Below, in pieces: positions 7,452 through 15,025 of a DNA stretch of 22,204 nucleotides; position 1 is the first letter of the stretch; each line of letters opens with the position of its first letter. Source of the DNA: an uncultured Collinsella sp. (GTDB taxonomy: Bacteria > Actinomycetota > Coriobacteriia > Coriobacteriales > Coriobacteriaceae). The position numbers were made by a program, and so were the translations under genes. Below the pieces are notes generated by a model that worked only from the letters and a program-made list of their open reading frames with translations, ran no database searches and was not told the origin of the DNA. Location of the stretch: assembly GCA_902470895.1 (NCBI GenBank), contig CABRID010000024.1, positions 1 through 22,204 of the forward strand, written 5' to 3'.

Positions 7452-8971
7452 TGGTCCCTCCTTCCCTGGTACATCGCCGCCTCGAGCACGTGGTCCTGCG
7501 TCACCTGCTCGCTCTCGGCGACATCTGCGATCGTGCGCGCAATGCGAACAAGGCGCACGATGCCACGCCCTGTGAGATGCGTGCGCTTCGACAGGCCGAG
7601 CACACACTTCTCCGCCGCATCATCGAGCTCAAAGGTCGAAACGACGCCGTCAATGGACCGAGTCTCGTCATCCTCGGCCTCGGCATCCGCATCGTCCATG
7701 CGGGATTCGCGCCAAGCGCGAAAGGCGCGACCGCGCACAACGTAGTCACGTAACTCGGCCGACGACATGCCCTCCGCACCCTCGATAATCACTTGAGGGT
7801 CGGGACGGGTCACATCGATCATCATGTCGATACGGTCGGCCAAAGGACCGCGCAGTTTAGACCGATAGCGCTCGACCATCGCCGCCGAGCAGCGACACGG
7901 CACCTCGCGATCGCCCAAAAAGCCGCAGGGGCAGGGATTGCTCGCAGCCAGCAGCTGAAAGCGCGACGGGAAGGTAAAGGCCCCGTCGACGCGTACGATC
8001 CTCACGTAGCCGCGCTCGATGGGCTGACGCAGCGTCTGCAGCACGCCAGTGGGAAACTCGGCAAGCTCGTCCAAAAAGAGCACGCCGCCATGAGCAAGGC
8101 TGATCTCACCCGGGTGCACCGGGCGCCCGCCGCCGATAAGGCCTGCGGTCGAAATACTGTGGTGGGGACTGCGGAAGGGGCGGTGCCCCGCCAACAAGCC
8201 ATCAATGTTCTCACCCAAAACCGAATGGATGCACAGTGCCTCCTGCTGATCCTCAACGGAAAGCTCGGGCAGGATGCCGGTCATACGGCGTGCGAGCATC
8301 GTCTTGCCCGATCCCGGAGACCCGATCATGAGCAAGCCGAGTTCTCCTGCCGCCGCAAGCGCCATGCCGCGTTTAGCGACTTCCTGCCCCAGCACGTCTG
8401 CATAGTCGAGCTCGGGCTCAAAGGTCGCCTCGACACCCTCGGAATCCAAGTAGTGTCGTGCGGCATCGCCCATGCCGTGAGCAAGCTGAGACAGATGGTC
8501 GATAAAGCCGCAATCTACGCCCGCGAGTGGCACATGCTGGTCGGACCTGCCGGCGATAAAAGACAGCCCCATGTCGCGAGCCAATAGCTGAAACGCCACC
8601 TCGCCCTTGACGGGAAGCACCGTACCGTCCAGACCAAGCTCACCTGCGATAAGGCAGCGATCGAGGTTGTCACGGGGAATCTGCTCATCGGCCGCTAGAA
8701 CCGCGATGGCGATGGGCAGGTCAAAGCCGCTACCGGTCTTGCGGATATCGCCGGGTGCCAGGTTAACGGTAATGCCCGAGCGCGGGATCTCGAACCCGGC
8801 GGAGCGCATCGCGCAGCGAATACGACCGCGTGACTCCATCACCTCCATACTCGGAATACCGAGCATCTGAATGCCTGGGATGCCACCGGCAAGCGAGACC
8901 TCGACCGTGACGGGAATCGCCTCGACGCCGCGGATGCAGGCCGCGTGAACGGCAAACGTCTCGAACGCCAT
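7448..8971 (-). CDS. comM: ComM/YifB-family AAA+ Mg-chelatase-like ATPase
   Basis: ComM is a hexameric helicase that promotes branch migration during integration of transforming DNA; in non-competent bacteria its role is less certain. The 507-residue protein is full length for the family (about 506). It has an N-terminal Lon-type fold domain (EVSLAGGIPGIQMLGIP, GITVNLAPGDIRKTGSGFDLPIA), Walker A GSPGSGKT at 217-224, Walker B VLFLDE at 297-302, and a four-Cys element in NPCPCGFLGDREVPCRCS (347, 349, 359, 361). The C-terminus has the Mg-chelatase subunit ChlI-like helical domain (LSKRTHLTGRGIVRLVRIARTIADV). ATG 8971 overlaps the yraN stop by one base (TGATG) and gives the conserved MAFETFAVHAACIRG start; the open frame to 9169 is overlap with yraN. 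Confidence 0.94.
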   Translation of the reverse strand: MAFETFAVHAACIRGVEAIPVTVEVSLAGGIPGIQMLGIPSMEVMESRGRIRCAMRSAGFEIPRSGITVNLAPGDIRKTGSGFDLPIAIAVLAADEQIPRDNLDRCLIAGELGLDGTVLPVKGEVAFQLLARDMGLSFIAGRSDQHVPLAGVDCGFIDHLSQLAHGMGDAARHYLDSEGVEATFEPELDYADVLGQEVAKRGMALAAAGELGLLMIGSPGSGKTMLARRMTGILPELSVEDQQEALCIHSVLGENIDGLLAGHRPFRSPHHSISTAGLIGGGRPVHPGEISLAHGGVLFLDELAEFPTGVLQTLRQPIERGYVRIVRVDGAFTFPSRFQLLAASNPCPCGFLGDREVPCRCSAAMVERYRSKLRGPLADRIDMMIDVTRPDPQVIIEGAEGMSSAELRDYVVRGRAFRAWRESRMDDADAEAEDDETRSIDGVVSTFELDDAAEKCVLGLSKRTHLTGRGIVRLVRIARTIADVAESEQVTQDHVLEAAMYQGRRDQ

Positions 8972-9456
8972 CACGACACCTGCCAATCGAACGCGTTGTA
9001 CTGGTGCTCGATCTCGGCGATATGCCCGCCGCGGATGGTGACACCCACGGCATCGAAGCGAATCGCCTTGAGCGGATAATGCTCCATGAGATAGCAACTT
9101 GCGATGCGGCGGTAGCGGCGTTGCTTTTGGGCGTCCACGGCCTCCTCCGGAAAGACCCTCGTGCTGCAATCCAGTGCGACGCGTCTGGTCTTGACCTCGG
9201 CCATTACCACGACATCGTCGAGCTCATCGAGCAGCACCAGATCGGCCTCGCCCTCGGTGCAACGATAACCCTGCTCCAGCAAGGTGTAGCCGCGCTCGTT
9301 AAAGTAGTCGATTGCGATAAGCTCACCCAGCATACCCAGCTCGCGGGGACTGAGTCCCTTGATAAACTCGGGCGTCATCGCCCCGCAGTCGAGCTCGCCG
9401 TTTTCCCAACGCTCCTTGAGCTGCTGCGTCTTGCTCTTTTTGCTTGCGGCACTCAT
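8971..9456 (-). CDS. YraN-like UPF0102 family putative nuclease
   Basis: The 161-residue protein matches the UPF0102/YraN family, a small PD-(D/E)XK nuclease fold of unproven function usually found beside rnhB, comM and dprA. Visible active-site residues: Glu 45 in GELIAIDYFNERGY, Asp 72 in TEGEADLVLLD, and Glu 87/Lys 89 in AEVKTRR, in the correct order and spacing. An N-terminal extension of about 38 residues, Lys/Glu rich (MSAASKKSKTQQLKERWENG), precedes the core; compact homologues are about 120 residues. ATG 9456 has AAAGGAG about 8 bases upstream. It is the first gene of the block running to xerC, since a strong terminator separates it from rnhB. I saw no clear -35/-10 pair in 9457-9554, though a promoter must lie there. 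Confidence 0.88.
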   Translation of the reverse strand: MSAASKKSKTQQLKERWENGELDCGAMTPEFIKGLSPRELGMLGELIAIDYFNERGYTLLEQGYRCTEGEADLVLLDELDDVVVMAEVKTRRVALDCSTRVFPEEAVDAQKQRRYRRIASCYLMEHYPLKAIRFDAVGVTIRGGHIAEIEHQYNAFDWQVS

Positions 9457-9554
9457 GGGGTCTCCTTTCCCGCACACTGCATTGCCCCGATGATGAGGGC
9501 ACCTTTCATGCGGGTAAGTACCGGAAGCAAACCAAAAGCTGACCAAATGCCGAC

Positions 9555-9596
9555 AAAAAACGGGCCGTACGCAGCAATGGTGCTGCATACGGCCCG
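9555..9596 (-). terminator. Rho-independent terminator after rnhB
   Basis: A 16-bp stem (9561-9576 with 9581-9596), complete on the minus-strand RNA with one G-U pair, closes a 4-base loop and is followed by six T (9560-9555). It ends the rnhB transcript and isolates the yraN block. Confidence 0.93.
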
Positions 9597-9645
9597 CTAC
9601 CAGCTGGTTTACAAAACTCCAGAAGTCCCTGTCTCCACAATTGAC

Positions 9646-10434
9646 CTAGAAAAGGCGCTCAGTCTGCAGAAAGTTTCCGCAAAAGCTCACGCGATGCAGC
9701 GGACAAAGTCCATGTTTGCGAATGGCCTCGATATGCTCGGGGCTTGCATAGCCCTTCGACTCGGCCAGATGGTACTCGGGGTACTCGGCGTCGTACTCGA
9801 CCATCATCTCGTCACGCGTGACCTTGGCCATGATGGACGCCGCGGCGATGCAGGCGATCTTGGCATCGCCCTTCACCACATCGCGCTCGTTAGGAACGGC
9901 GCCCAGGGGGTTGCCGTCCATGAGGACGCAATCGGGCTCGAGCCCCGTATCGGCCACCGCACCCGCGACGGCGGTACGGATAGCGCGGGCCATACCCATC
10001 TCATCGATATCCGCAGGCGCGATATGGCAAAAACCAATCGCCGTCGCGACCTCGGCAATCTTCACCGAGAGCAGCTCGCGACGCGCCGGCGTAAGCTTTT
10101 TGGAATCGTTGATACCCCAGACGCGCGGCTCCATGGGAAGGCACACGGCACACACGGTTAAGGGACCCGCTACCGAGCCACGGCCCACCTCGTCGACACC
10201 AACGACCACCCCATCGCCGCCAAGCTCGTGCATAAGCTCATACATGCCGTTGACGCGCTCGCGCTCGGCAAGCTCTTTGGCATGGCGTTTGAGGGCGCGT
10301 TCGCAAGCCTTGATCACCTGCTGGCGCGGATCCTCGCGATAATGCTCCACGAGGGCGGGAATCTCCTCAAACGTAGCGCTCGCCAACTCACCGGCAACCT
10401 GCGATGCCGAAACCGAGCTCGTCATGTTGGCCAT
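9646..10434 (-). CDS. rnhB: Ribonuclease HII
   Basis: Cleaves RNA in RNA/DNA hybrids and single ribonucleotides misincorporated in DNA. The 262-residue protein has VDEVGRGSVAGPL (Asp 81, Glu 82), INDSKKLT, VLMDG (Asp 173) and KGDAKIACIAAASIMAKVTRDE (last catalytic Asp near 208), so the four acidic metal ligands are in place. About 75 residues precede the catalytic core; this resembles the longer Bacillus-type RnhB rather than the short E. coli form. ATG 10434 is chosen over ATG 10452 because AAGGAGGG lies between them, ending about 7 bases before 10434. It begins only 30 bases after the rplS terminator U-tract, with little room for a separate promoter, so expression may depend on read-through. 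It has its own strong terminator. Confidence 0.95.
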   Translation of the reverse strand: MANMTSSVSASQVAGELASATFEEIPALVEHYREDPRQQVIKACERALKRHAKELAERERVNGMYELMHELGGDGVVVGVDEVGRGSVAGPLTVCAVCLPMEPRVWGINDSKKLTPARRELLSVKIAEVATAIGFCHIAPADIDEMGMARAIRTAVAGAVADTGLEPDCVLMDGNPLGAVPNERDVVKGDAKIACIAAASIMAKVTRDEMMVEYDAEYPEYHLAESKGYASPEHIEAIRKHGLCPLHRVSFCGNFLQTERLF

Positions 10435-10463
10435 ACCAGGCCCTCCTTGCATGCAAATCAGAT

Positions 10464-10493
10464 AAAAAGAAGGGCCACCCGAAGGTGACCCTT
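10464..10493 (-). terminator. Rho-independent terminator between rplS and rnhB
   Basis: Minus-strand hairpin AAGGGTCACC / GGTGGCCCTT (10-bp stem with one G-U pair) closed by a UUCG tetraloop (C-UUCG-G), then a C and five T at 10468-10464. It lies 35 bases after the rplS stop and 30 bases before the rnhB start. Confidence 0.9.
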
Positions 10494-10527
10494 ACGTCCA
10501 AACGAGTGGACAGACGCTGCGATCTTC

Positions 10528-10869
10528 TTAGCGCTTCTCGGGGATGCGAGCAGCCTTGCCCACCTTGTCGCGGAGGTAGTACAGCTTGGCGCGACGGACG
10601 CGACCATGACGAACGACCTCGAGCTTGGCGATCTTGGGGCTGTGAAGCGGGAAGGTACGCTCAACACCGACACCGAAGGACATCTTGCGAACGGTGAAGG
10701 TCTCGCGGGCACCGGCGCCGGCCATGCGGATGACGTCGCCCTGGAAGACCTGGATGCGCTCGCGGTCGCCTTCCTTAATGCGGTAGTGAACCTTGACGTT
10801 GTCGGCGACGCGAACCTGAGGAATGTCCTCGCGGATCTGCTGACGCTCGATTGCGCGGATGTAATCCAT
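10528..10869 (-). CDS. rplS: 50S ribosomal protein L19
   Basis: Large-subunit protein near the subunit interface. The 113-residue protein reads MDYIRAIERQQIREDIPQV, then VKVHYRIKEGDRERIQVFQGDVI, ETFTVRKMSFGVGVERTFPLHSP, and the basic tail RVRRAKLYYLRDKVGKAARI, which are the L19 signatures at normal length. ATG 10869 has AAGGA 7 bases upstream; an in-frame TTG at 10875 lies too close to it. It sits alone, with its own promoter (10939-10966) and terminator. In many bacteria rplS directly follows trmD; here trmD is followed by lepB, and rplS lies almost 8 kb further along the strand beyond glyQS, ppsR and ppdK. The leader contains a 6-bp stem GTGCCG/CGGCAC (10894-10917), possibly regulatory. Confidence 0.97.
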   Translation of the reverse strand: MDYIRAIERQQIREDIPQVRVADNVKVHYRIKEGDRERIQVFQGDVIRMAGAGARETFTVRKMSFGVGVERTFPLHSPKIAKLEVVRHGRVRRAKLYYLRDKVGKAARIPEKR

Positions 10870-10938
10870 GTGCAATTCCTTACTCTTCTAGAGGTGCCGT
10901 ACCACCTTGGCCGGCACGTAGTTGAACAAACGTATTCG

Positions 10939-10966
10939 AGTATACACGCGCGGGTTTCTGCTGCAA
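10939..10966 (-). promoter_or_regulatory. Sigma-70-type promoter of rplS
   Basis: Minus-strand TTGCAG (10966-10961), a 16-base spacer and TATACT (10944-10939). The predicted start near 10932 leaves a leader of about 63 bases that includes the GTGCCG/CGGCAC hairpin. Confidence 0.7.
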
Positions 10967-11012
10967 GAACAATTTTTTACGCAGACAAAAAGACAAAACC
11001 CGCACATGATAA

Positions 11013-11040
11013 CCGCCCGTCTCACGAATGAGACGGGCGG
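11013..11040 (-). terminator. Terminator-like hairpin after ppdK
   Basis: Perfect 12-bp inverted repeat, ccgcccgtctca (11013-11024) with tgagacgggcgg (11029-11040) around a 4-base loop, placed 38 bases after the ppdK stop. No uninterrupted U-run follows: the minus strand continues TTATCATG, with T-rich stretches only about 15 to 25 bases on. The strong GC stem and position suggest a ppdK transcript end, but a 3'-stabilising hairpin is possible. Confidence 0.6.
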
Positions 11041-11078
11041 CATGAAGGGGGCTACGCTAGGCGTCTAAACCCAAAACG

Positions 11079-13829
11079 TTACGCGGAGCGTTTCGCCTCG
11101 AGCTTGGCCTGGGCGGCAGCCAGGCGTGCGAGGGGCACGCGGTAGGGCGAGCAGGACACGTAGTCAACGTCGGCCACGTTAAACAGGCCCTTGATGGACT
11201 TGGGGTCGCCGCCGTGCTCGCCGCACACGCCAAAGTGCATGTCGGGGTTGGTGGCGCGACCCTTCTCGACGGCCATACGCACCAGCTCGAGCACCGCTGT
11301 GTCGATGGTCTCGAAGGGGTTGTCCTTCAAGATCTTCTTATGCATGTACAGCGGGATGAACTTAGCCTCGGCGTCGTCACGAGAGAAACCGAAGGTCGTC
11401 TGGGTGAGGTCGTTGGTGCCAAAGCAGAAGAAGTCTGCGTGATGGGCGATCTCGTCAGCGACCATGCAGGCGCGCGGCAGCTCGAGCATCGTGCCCACGG
11501 GAATATTGAGCTCGACGCCCTCTTCGTTGGAAACCTCGGCGATTACGCGCTCGATAACCTCGCGGGTCTGGACATGCTCGGCCGTGATGGAAACGAGCGG
11601 AACCATGATTTCGGGGCGCGGGTCGACGCCTTCCTTGATAAGGCGGGCAGCAGCCGTGGCCACAGAGCGGACCTGCATGAGCGGCAGATCGCCAAAGACG
11701 ACGGACAGGCGCACGCCGCGCAGCCCGAGCATGGGGTTCGACTCGACCATGCCGTCGATGCGACGCAGGCGGGCACGCAGGGCGGCAAGCTCTTCCTCGC
11801 TGGCGCCAGCGGCCTCCTTCTTGGTGATGGCAACCTCGAACTCGCGAGGATTATCCAGGAACTCATGAAGCGGCGGATCGAGCAGACGAACGACCACATC
11901 GCGACCGGACATGGTCTTGAACATGGCCAGGAAGTCCTCCGTCTGAACCTTGAGCAGATCGGCGAGGGCCCGCTGCTTCACGGCCTCATCGTCGGACAGT
12001 ATAAAGCTCTGGATGATGTTCTTACGGTCGCCCAGGAACATGTGCTCGGTGCGGCACAGGCCAATAGCCTCGGCGCCAAACTCGAGCGCGAGCTCGGCAT
12101 CCTCAGGGTTGTCGGCGTTGACGCGCACATGGTTGGCGTGGCCACAGGTCTCGTCCAGGCGAATCTCGTCGGCCCAGGACAGGATGGTGTCCAGATCGCC
12201 AGTGAGCTCGGCGGAGACCAGGTCGACGGGACCGTCGACGACGATGCCCTGGGTGCCGTCGATGGAGATGATGTCGCCCTCGTGCAGCACGCGGTCGCTG
12301 CCCTCGATGCGCACGACCTTCTCGGCGGCATCGATGTGGAAGCGCTCAACGCCGCAGACGCAGGGCGTACCCATACCGCGGGCGATAACAGCGGCATGGC
12401 TCGTCTTGCCACCGTGGCTGGTCAGGATGCCCTCGGCGGCGACCATGCCCTTCAAGTCGTCGGGGTTGGTCTCCCAACGGACCAAGATAACCTTATGACC
12501 CTCGTTTGCGCGCGCGACGGCGTCATCGCTCGAGAACACGACCTCGCCCACGGCGGCGCCGGGGCTGGCGTTCAGACCGCTGGCCAGCGCCTCGTACCTC
12601 TTGGAAGCGTCAAACTGCGGGTGCAGGAGCTGGTCGAGTTGCGCGGGATCGATACGGCTCACGGCCTCTTCGCGGGTGATCAGGCCTTCCTCGACCATTT
12701 CGATGGCGATGCGCAGGGCGGCGGTGGCAGTGCGTTTACCCACGCGTGTCTGGAGCATCCAGAGCTTGCCCTGCTCGATGGTGAACTCGATATCGCACAT
12801 ATCGCGGTAATGGTCCTCGAGCGTCAGGAACACGCGCTCGAGCTCCTCACCTGCAGACTCGAGGCCCGGGGTGGCCTTGAGGTCGCCAATGGGCTCGGTG
12901 TTGCGGATGCCGGCGACGACGTCCTCGCCCTGGGCATTAACCAAAAAGTCACCGTAGAACTCCTTGGTGCCGTCGGCCGGATTACGCGTAAAGGCGACGC
13001 CCGTCGCAGAGGTCTCGCCCTTGTTGCCAAAGGCCATGGCCTGGACGTTGACGGCAGTACCGAGCTCGTCGGAGATGCCGTGCTGTTTGCGGTAGATGCA
13101 GGCGCGCTCGTTCATCCAGCTGCCAAAGACGGCCTGGATGGCAAGGCGCAGCTGAAGCTCAGGATCGTGCGGGAAGACGGGCTTGCCGTCGGCAACCTCG
13201 AGCTCGGGATACAGGGCGGCCTCGACGTTCTCGGAGAAGATCCCCTTGAAGGTCTCGACGAGTTCCTGCAGGTCCTCGGCCGAAAGCTCGGAATCGACGC
13301 GAATGCCGGCGACCAGGCGGGCCTGGGTCAGGGCGTTCTCGAACAGGTCGGCATCAACGCCCATGACGACGTTGGAAAACATCTGGATAAAGCGGCGGTA
13401 GCTATCCCAGGCAAAACGCGGATTTTGCGTCTGGGCGATGAGGCCCTGGACGGAATCGTCGTTGAGGCCCAAGTTGAGGACCGTGTCCATCATACCGGGC
13501 ATGGAGAACGGAGCGCCCGAGCGAACCGACACGAGCAGCGGATCGGAGGCGTCGCCGAGCTTTTTGCCGCAGCGGGCCTCGAGGTCAGCCTCGGCGGCAA
13601 CGATCTCATCGAGTGCGCCTTCGGGCCAGACGTTGCCGGCACCGGAGTACTCGACACAGGTCTGGCAGGTAATAGTAAAGCCACCGGGAACCGGCAGGCC
13701 GATACGGCTCATCTCGGCAAGGTTTGCGCCTTTGCCGCCAAGCACGAAGTTCATGGACTTGTCGCCCTCAGTGACACAGGTGCCCTGGGCGTCGGTTCCA
13801 AAACGATAAACCCTCTTGCAATCGCTCAC
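11079..13829 (-). CDS. ppdK: Pyruvate, phosphate dikinase
   Basis: Interconverts pyruvate, ATP and phosphate with phosphoenolpyruvate, AMP and pyrophosphate; in anaerobes it often runs toward pyruvate, using pyrophosphate. The 916-residue protein has the N-terminal ATP-grasp domain (KSMNFVLGGKGANLAEM, SVRSGAPFSMPGMMDT), the swivelling phosphohistidine domain HGGKTSHAAVIARGMGTP with catalytic His 478 and regulatory Thr 476, and a C-terminal PEP/pyruvate barrel ending CGEHGGDPKSIKG with Cys 869. The MDT in SGAPFSMPGMMDT and the PPDK-type length argue against PEP synthase. I use GTG 13829 because GGAAGGGGA precedes it; GTG 13850 would add seven residues and swallow that site. Its likely regulator ppsR lies immediately upstream, 298 bases away, and that gap carries repeated TTTACC boxes. 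A terminator-like hairpin follows. Confidence 0.96.
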   Translation of the reverse strand: MSDCKRVYRFGTDAQGTCVTEGDKSMNFVLGGKGANLAEMSRIGLPVPGGFTITCQTCVEYSGAGNVWPEGALDEIVAAEADLEARCGKKLGDASDPLLVSVRSGAPFSMPGMMDTVLNLGLNDDSVQGLIAQTQNPRFAWDSYRRFIQMFSNVVMGVDADLFENALTQARLVAGIRVDSELSAEDLQELVETFKGIFSENVEAALYPELEVADGKPVFPHDPELQLRLAIQAVFGSWMNERACIYRKQHGISDELGTAVNVQAMAFGNKGETSATGVAFTRNPADGTKEFYGDFLVNAQGEDVVAGIRNTEPIGDLKATPGLESAGEELERVFLTLEDHYRDMCDIEFTIEQGKLWMLQTRVGKRTATAALRIAIEMVEEGLITREEAVSRIDPAQLDQLLHPQFDASKRYEALASGLNASPGAAVGEVVFSSDDAVARANEGHKVILVRWETNPDDLKGMVAAEGILTSHGGKTSHAAVIARGMGTPCVCGVERFHIDAAEKVVRIEGSDRVLHEGDIISIDGTQGIVVDGPVDLVSAELTGDLDTILSWADEIRLDETCGHANHVRVNADNPEDAELALEFGAEAIGLCRTEHMFLGDRKNIIQSFILSDDEAVKQRALADLLKVQTEDFLAMFKTMSGRDVVVRLLDPPLHEFLDNPREFEVAITKKEAAGASEEELAALRARLRRIDGMVESNPMLGLRGVRLSVVFGDLPLMQVRSVATAAARLIKEGVDPRPEIMVPLVSITAEHVQTREVIERVIAEVSNEEGVELNIPVGTMLELPRACMVADEIAHHADFFCFGTNDLTQTTFGFSRDDAEAKFIPLYMHKKILKDNPFETIDTAVLELVRMAVEKGRATNPDMHFGVCGEHGGDPKSIKGLFNVADVDYVSCSPYRVPLARLAAAQAKLEAKRSA

Positions 13830-14127
13830 GATACTTCCCCTTCCATGCACTTACGCGCACGACCGTGGTAACGAATCGACCCACCGGATGCGGGCCGTGA
13901 GGGAACTATACGGCGGGCATTGAGCGGGCTTGCGTAGAGGGAGCGGGGTTTGGTAAACGTGGTAAATGTGGCGGTAAACGGTAGGTAAAGGTGGTTACCT
14001 TATGAAGATACCAATGCAAGGGAATTGCGGGTCAAATGCAAGTTCTTTGCTAAATCGCTTTACCAATATCGTGCATTATTTTTAGGTAGTCTTTTAGTGA
14101 CAGTGCATTTTTAGCTACCGACATGAG
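13830..14127 (-). promoter_or_regulatory. Repeat-rich upstream region of ppdK
   Basis: A 298-base non-coding stretch, AT-richer in its ppsR-proximal half than the flanking genes. Two promoter candidates point to ppdK: TATAGT (13910-13905) with a poor -35, and TTGACC (14035-14030) with TATCTT (14010-14005) at a long 19-base spacing. Between them lies the TTTACC array (13952-13989). Also present are two copies of ATGCAAG (14014-14020, 14036-14042; 22 bases apart) and two related GTGCAT...TTTAG stretches (about 14071-14086 and 14103-14114). A 24-codon open frame (14124-14050) has no ribosome binding site. I see no U-tailed terminator for ppsR. Confidence 0.55.
13952..13989. repeat. Four direct GGTAAA/TTTACC hexamer repeats
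   Basis: GGTAAA occurs on the plus strand at 13952, 13961, 13973 and 13984 (starts 9, 12 and 11 bases apart), followed by GGTTACC at 13993-13999; a fifth copy in the opposite orientation lies at 14059-14064. Near-helical spacing of direct repeats upstream of ppdK suggests tandem binding of a regulator, perhaps of the OmpR/PhoP type whose boxes (for example GTTCACC) repeat every 11 bases. The regulator is not identified. Confidence 0.6.
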
Positions 14128-14991
14128 TTAACTTTGCTGGGCACGGCGGGCGCGAGCTTCTTGGATTTCCTCCAAGTGGCTAATGATCTCGGCAGCGCTT
14201 TCCTCGATGGCCTTGCCGTCGGTACGCACCACAAAGCAGCCTAGGCGCTTCATGAGGGCACGAGCTTCCTCGAGCTCGCTGCGCACGCTCTCGGGCTCGG
14301 CATAGGAGCCGGCAACGGCACGGGCGTAGTCATCGCCCAAGCGGCTATCGCGAATTTCGGAAATCACATCGACGGTCGAAATCAGGCCGAACAGGCGCAT
14401 CGGGTCGACCTCGTAAATCGACTTCGGCGGCTCCATGCCATGGGCCAACGGAACATTGGCAACCTTGTAACCTTGATAGGCCAAATACATCGACAGCGGC
14501 GTCTTGGACGTGCGCGATACGCCCAGTAGCACGATATCGGCACCCGACAGATCGTCGCAACCGCGCCCGTCATCGTGCTCAACGAAATACTCCATGGCCT
14601 CGATACGATGGAAATAGCGGTCATCGGTCTTGTGAATCACGCCCGCAACGCCCTTGGGCGACACACCGATAAGCGACGACAGCACGGCGAGCGTCGGACC
14701 GATCAGGTCGACCGAGCGAATGTGCAGCATGCCCAAGTAGTCGAGCACACGAGCACGAAGGACCGGATCGACAATGGTGTGGAACACGGCGATATCGCGA
14801 TGGTCGGCATCGACGCGCGGCCCCACAAATGACTTGACCTGCTCCACGGAGGCCACCTTGGGCAGGCGCAAAACGCGAAAAGCCCCTTCATCAAATTGCC
14901 CGGACGCCGCAAGCACCACCTCACAAGCGGTATCGCCGAGAGAGTCGGAGATAACGATAACGGTGGGACGAACGGCGACCGGGCAATCCAT
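14128..14991 (-). CDS. ppsR: PPDK regulatory protein (bifunctional kinase/pyrophosphorylase, DUF299 family)
   Basis: Family members reversibly phosphorylate the Thr beside the catalytic His of PPDK or PEP synthase, using ADP as donor for inactivation and phosphate for reactivation. The 287-residue protein shows VIVISDSLGDTACEV at the N-terminus, KTDDRYFHRIEAMEYFVEHDDG near 121-142, and the P-loop GVSRTSKTP (157-165) followed by LSMYLAYQGYKVANVPL, the family hallmark. The ppdK gene lies directly downstream, so the PPDK rather than the PEP-synthase target is the better guess. ATG 14991 has AAAAGGAG 7 bases upstream and comes 34 bases after glyS, in the order glyQ-glyS-ppsR-ppdK seen in several Gram-positives. 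A small TGCGC/GCGCA hairpin lies in the glyS-ppsR gap. Confidence 0.94.
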   Translation of the reverse strand: MDCPVAVRPTVIVISDSLGDTACEVVLAASGQFDEGAFRVLRLPKVASVEQVKSFVGPRVDADHRDIAVFHTIVDPVLRARVLDYLGMLHIRSVDLIGPTLAVLSSLIGVSPKGVAGVIHKTDDRYFHRIEAMEYFVEHDDGRGCDDLSGADIVLLGVSRTSKTPLSMYLAYQGYKVANVPLAHGMEPPKSIYEVDPMRLFGLISTVDVISEIRDSRLGDDYARAVAGSYAEPESVRSELEEARALMKRLGCFVVRTDGKAIEESAAEIISHLEEIQEARARRAQQS

Positions 14992-15025
14992 GCGGGGCTC
15001 CTTTTGCGCTTACGCGCAGGCTGGC

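Noticed and set aside
7452..7607. N-terminal extension of dprA
   Set aside because: The added residues overlap the end of comM and look like shadow sequence; GGAGG before ATG 7451 marks the start.
8972..9169. N-terminal extension of comM
   Set aside because: The added 66 residues overlap yraN, are Arg/His-rich, and precede the conserved MAFETFAVHA start, which has its own TGATG junction.
11214..13871. 885-codon open frame on the plus strand
   Set aside because: Antisense to ppdK across nearly its whole length; same codon-bias explanation, no motifs and no ribosome binding site.
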